This document shows positions 61,426 through 64,000 of a stretch of DNA of 64,000 nt, piece after piece (the stretch's first letter is position 1; each line of letters opens with the position of its first letter). Source of the stretch: Bog-473 sp963770645 (GTDB lineage: Bacteria > Actinomycetota > Acidimicrobiia > Acidimicrobiales > RAAP-2); assembly GCA_963770645.1 (NCBI GenBank), contig CAVYQL010000001.1:62001-126000 (forward strand), given 5' to 3'. Under the pieces are notes generated by a model. The model was not told the DNA's origin, made no database searches, and saw only the letters and a list, made by a program, of their open reading frames with translations. The position numbers were made by a program, and so were the translations under genes.

Positions 61426-62397
61426 ATGACCTACACGATCGACGTCCACCTCTCCGCCGAGGAGGTGCGCAGCCAGATGCGCACCGACGCAGTGAAGGGC
61501 CTCCAGGGCGCAACGAAGTCCATCCCACCGGTCTGGTTCTACGACGAGCGGGGCAGTCGTCTGTTCGAAGAGATCACCCAGCTCCCCGAGTACTACCCGA
61601 CCCGAGCCGAACGTGTCCTGCTCCAACGACACGCACCCGCCATCGCCGAGCTGGCCAAGGCCGACACGCTGGTCGAGTTGGGTGCGGGGGCCTGCGACAA
61701 GACCCGGGTCCTGTTGGCGGCGCTCCAAGAGGCGGGCACACTCGCCCGCTACGTCCCCTTCGACGTGAGCGACGAGTTCTTGCGAGCGGCGGCCGCGACG
61801 CTGTCCGACGAGTTCGACGGCGTGGCCATCCACTTGGTGATCGGCGACTTCCACCATCACCTGGCTGAGATCCCGACAGACGGCAGGAGGCTGATCGCGT
61901 TCTTGGGTGGGACGATCGGCAACCTCGACCCCGCGCAACGGGCGCGCTTCCTCTTCGACCTCAATTGCACGATGTCGAGCGACGACTCCCTTCTGCTCGG
62001 CAGCGACCTGGTCAAGGACCGCGCCCGGCTGGTGGCGGCTTACGACGACGCTGCCGGCGTCACGGCAGACTTCAACCGCAACGTGCTGCGCGTCCTCAAC
62101 GAGCAACTGGGTGGGGACTTCGAGCCGTCGCGCTTTCGTCACATCGCCCGCTGGAACGAAGACGAGCAGTGGATCGAGATGCGGCTGCGCGCCGAGGAGC
62201 AGACCGAGGTCATGCTCGAAGAGGCGGGCATCACCGTGCGCTTCGACGAGGGTGAGGAGCTGCTGACCGAGATCAGCGCGAAGTTCACGCCGGCACGGGT
62301 CGAAGAGGAGCTCGCCGAGGCCGGGTTCGTCGTCGAGGAGATGTGGGGCGCCGACGACGGCGAATTCCTCCTCTCACTCGCGCACCCCTACTGCTGA
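61426..62397 (+). CDS. egtD: L-histidine N(alpha)-methyltransferase
   Basis: A 323-residue SAM enzyme that makes trimethylhistidine (hercynine), the first step to ergothioneine. PPVWFYDERGSRLFEEITQL and LVELGAGACDKTRVLL form the SAM site. FLGGTIGNLDPAQRARFL and RVLNEQLGGDF are typical of EgtD. It begins 3 bp after egtB. egtA, egtC and egtE are not next to it; the next gene is unrelated and on the other strand. Confidence 0.95.
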   Translation: MTYTIDVHLSAEEVRSQMRTDAVKGLQGATKSIPPVWFYDERGSRLFEEITQLPEYYPTRAERVLLQRHAPAIAELAKADTLVELGAGACDKTRVLLAALQEAGTLARYVPFDVSDEFLRAAAATLSDEFDGVAIHLVIGDFHHHLAEIPTDGRRLIAFLGGTIGNLDPAQRARFLFDLNCTMSSDDSLLLGSDLVKDRARLVAAYDDAAGVTADFNRNVLRVLNEQLGGDFEPSRFRHIARWNEDEQWIEMRLRAEEQTEVMLEEAGITVRFDEGEELLTEISAKFTPARVEEELAEAGFVVEEMWGADDGEFLLSLAHPYC

Positions 62398-62431
62398 CTG
62401 GGCCGAAGCCCCTTTGGCGAACGGCGCGGCC

Positions 62432-64000
62432 TCATCCCACCGGCGCTGGAACCCGCGGCACCGTTTCGGACGCCGGCTCGGCCCGGTCGTCGTGCTCCGC
62501 CGGCCGCCGCCGGCGTAGGACCAGCCACCCGCCGAGCAGCACGAGCAGCAGAGCCACCGCGCCGAGGCTCAGCACGCTCGCGACGAGCAGGTGCGGTGGC
62601 CGGTAGTGGAAGATCACGACATCGCGCCCGGCGGGAATGTGGACCGCTTGGACCAGGTCGGCGGCGTCAACCGGAATGCCTCTCGCACTCCCCCCGTTGA
62701 CCGACACCGTCGCTCTCCACCCCGAGTCCCACGCCACCGATCGGACCACTGTGGTCGGCCCGGTCGCATCGACCCTGATCTGCTCGGACTTCGTCGTGTT
62801 CGACACCACGGTCACGGAGACCTGACGGCCCCCCGCCGTCGTCGCTGAGATCGGGACGGGAGGACGTGGCAGCGTGAACACCGCGTAGCCCTGGGAGAAC
62901 CCGGCGACATGCCAGGTCCCGGGCACCAGTGCCGACGAGAGGGATCCTCCGAGCTCGTAGGGGCGACCGCCCGCCGTGATGACCACCCGCTGGGACGGCA
63001 ACGTGGCGCCGATGGCCTGGAGTGACAACCCCACTGCCGCGGTCTGCGGGAGCACGAGCGTCGCGCTGGTCGCCCCCACGGCTACGTGGACCACGCTCCC
63101 CCAGCGCGTGGCGCCGTCGGCACTCAGTGTCCCGACCCGCAGTGCCGTCCCGGGCCCAGCCGGCCCTTGGAGCAGCACCGTGGCGGCGTCGGCTTGCAGA
63201 GACTCTCCGAAGAACCAGGAGGTCGTCTTGCCGGAGCCCAGCGCCGGGCGTGGCCCCGGATAGGAGGGATACGGCGTCTGGTTGTAGGACGCGCCGAAGC
63301 CCCGCGGGAGAAGAGGATCGGCGTACAACCGCAACGACATCGGGCTGATGTCGGCGAAGGAACCCGGCACGGCCGCCAGAGGGAGCAGGAAGTATTCGGG
63401 CAGCGTCACGACCTCGCGGAGATCGAGCCGGTCGAGGCTGCCCAACGCCAGCTGCTCGATGTCGAGGTCGTCCTGCTCGTGCGTCTGCGTCACCGACTCG
63501 TAATTGCCGTTGACGATGGACGCGTACCCCGAGATGGACGGCAGCCCCGGAATGATGTTGAGGTCCGGTACACCCTGGGGGCTGCCCTGATAGCTGTCGT
63601 AGGTCTGGGGGTCGTAGTTGACCATGCGGGCGCCGGGGGCCAGATGGGCCGCCACCAGCTGTTCGATCGGCGTCGTCCCGGTGAGCAGGTCGTTCGGGGG
63701 CGTCTGGGTCAGCTGACTGGTGACGGCGATCAGCCCGAGGTCCAGCGCGACGAAGACCGCGACCAGCCGCGTCCACGGGACGGCGGTCAGCCGCGGTCGG
63801 ACCCAGACGAGCACCGCAGCGCCGGCGCAGAATGCCAGCGCAATCAGCGTCGCCTCGCGCACCGTCCCGGTGATGTCGGTTGTGGCGGTCACACCCCCGA
63901 AGACCCGGACCAGCGATCCCGTCGCCGTCTGCGCCCAGACGAACAGCGCCGCCACGAGGCCGAACGGGATGAGACCCGTGATCCGGTCGAACCATCGCAT
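62432..64000 (-). CDS. YfhO-like large membrane protein, N-terminus outside window
   Basis: The visible 522 residues are the C-terminal part of a large membrane protein. Two or three membrane segments at the start lead into an extracytoplasmic domain. The last third has the immunoglobulin-like region of YfhO proteins (SVAWDSGWRATVSVNGG, VQAVHIPAGRDVVIFHYRPP). One final membrane segment and a charged tail follow. YfhO relatives are GT-C-like and may glycosylate cell-envelope lipids. The frame is open to base 64000, so the start is not in view. Convergent with egtD. Confidence 0.7.
   Translation of the reverse strand: MRWFDRITGLIPFGLVAALFVWAQTATGSLVRVFGGVTATTDITGTVREATLIALAFCAGAAVLVWVRPRLTAVPWTRLVAVFVALDLGLIAVTSQLTQTPPNDLLTGTTPIEQLVAAHLAPGARMVNYDPQTYDSYQGSPQGVPDLNIIPGLPSISGYASIVNGNYESVTQTHEQDDLDIEQLALGSLDRLDLREVVTLPEYFLLPLAAVPGSFADISPMSLRLYADPLLPRGFGASYNQTPYPSYPGPRPALGSGKTTSWFFGESLQADAATVLLQGPAGPGTALRVGTLSADGATRWGSVVHVAVGATSATLVLPQTAAVGLSLQAIGATLPSQRVVITAGGRPYELGGSLSSALVPGTWHVAGFSQGYAVFTLPRPPVPISATTAGGRQVSVTVVSNTTKSEQIRVDATGPTTVVRSVAWDSGWRATVSVNGGSARGIPVDAADLVQAVHIPAGRDVVIFHYRPPHLLVASVLSLGAVALLLVLLGGWLVLRRRRPAEHDDRAEPASETVPRVPAPVG

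Noticed and set aside
1..64000. tRNA or rRNA genes
   Set aside because: No T-arm/anticodon pattern or rRNA core sequence was recognised by eye; a covariance search could still find one.

Overview
High-GC bacterial chromosome, most likely Actinomycetota and possibly class Acidimicrobiia (tentative). The clues are a bacterial proteasome activator, a division cluster with SepF and DivIVA and no FtsA, ergothioneine genes, and DUF3040 and Rrf2 proteins. GTG and TTG starts are frequent. No tRNA, rRNA or CRISPR was recognised.

Layout. 1-8.5 kb is an accessory segment with visibly lower G+C. It begins with an IS110-type transposase cut by the window edge. It then holds a lipoprotein, a membrane protein, a stand-alone SIR2-domain protein, a secreted Cys-repeat protein, a split trypsin-like protease, and an MT-A70 methyltransferase next to a small DUF3102-like gene. 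8.5-21.9 kb is mixed housekeeping: an SDR, a DUF255 protein, dnaE, an RDD protein, bpa, a phosphodiesterase, an Rrf2 regulator, a histidine phosphatase and a sigma-70 factor. 21.9-41.1 kb is a continuous minus-strand division and cell-wall cluster, in transcription order mraZ-rsmH-ftsL-ftsI-murE-mraY-ftsW-murG-murC-murB-ftsQ-ftsZ-yggS-sepF-yggT-divIVA-dksA/traR-lspA-rluD. murF, murD and ftsA are not in it. 41.4-54.8 kb carries lipoate ligase-like, HNH, ROK kinase, acyl-CoA synthetase, LMW phosphatase, CapA, DUF2254, a divergent GH4/GlcNAc-kinase pair and a DHA2 drug exporter with a C-terminal winged helix. 55-62.4 kb holds a nitronate monooxygenase, msrA, a ferredoxin-PadR-ABC exporter operon and egtB-egtD. 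The window ends inside a large YfhO-like membrane protein.

How the genes work together. The cluster makes lipid I and lipid II (mraY, murG), the murein precursors (murB, murC, murE), the septal synthase pair (ftsW, ftsI) and the Z-ring with its anchors (ftsZ, sepF, divIVA, ftsQ, ftsL). Candidate control points are a 10-bp-periodic MraZ box array before mraZ and a good promoter before ftsZ.

Caution on reading frames. Five loci read cleanly only if one or two single-base indels are corrected: the protease, the DUF3102-like gene, MT-A70 (two indels), murC and the MFS exporter. murC is essential and several indels lie in homopolymers, so sequencing error is a strong explanation and these genes should not be called dead without checking reads.
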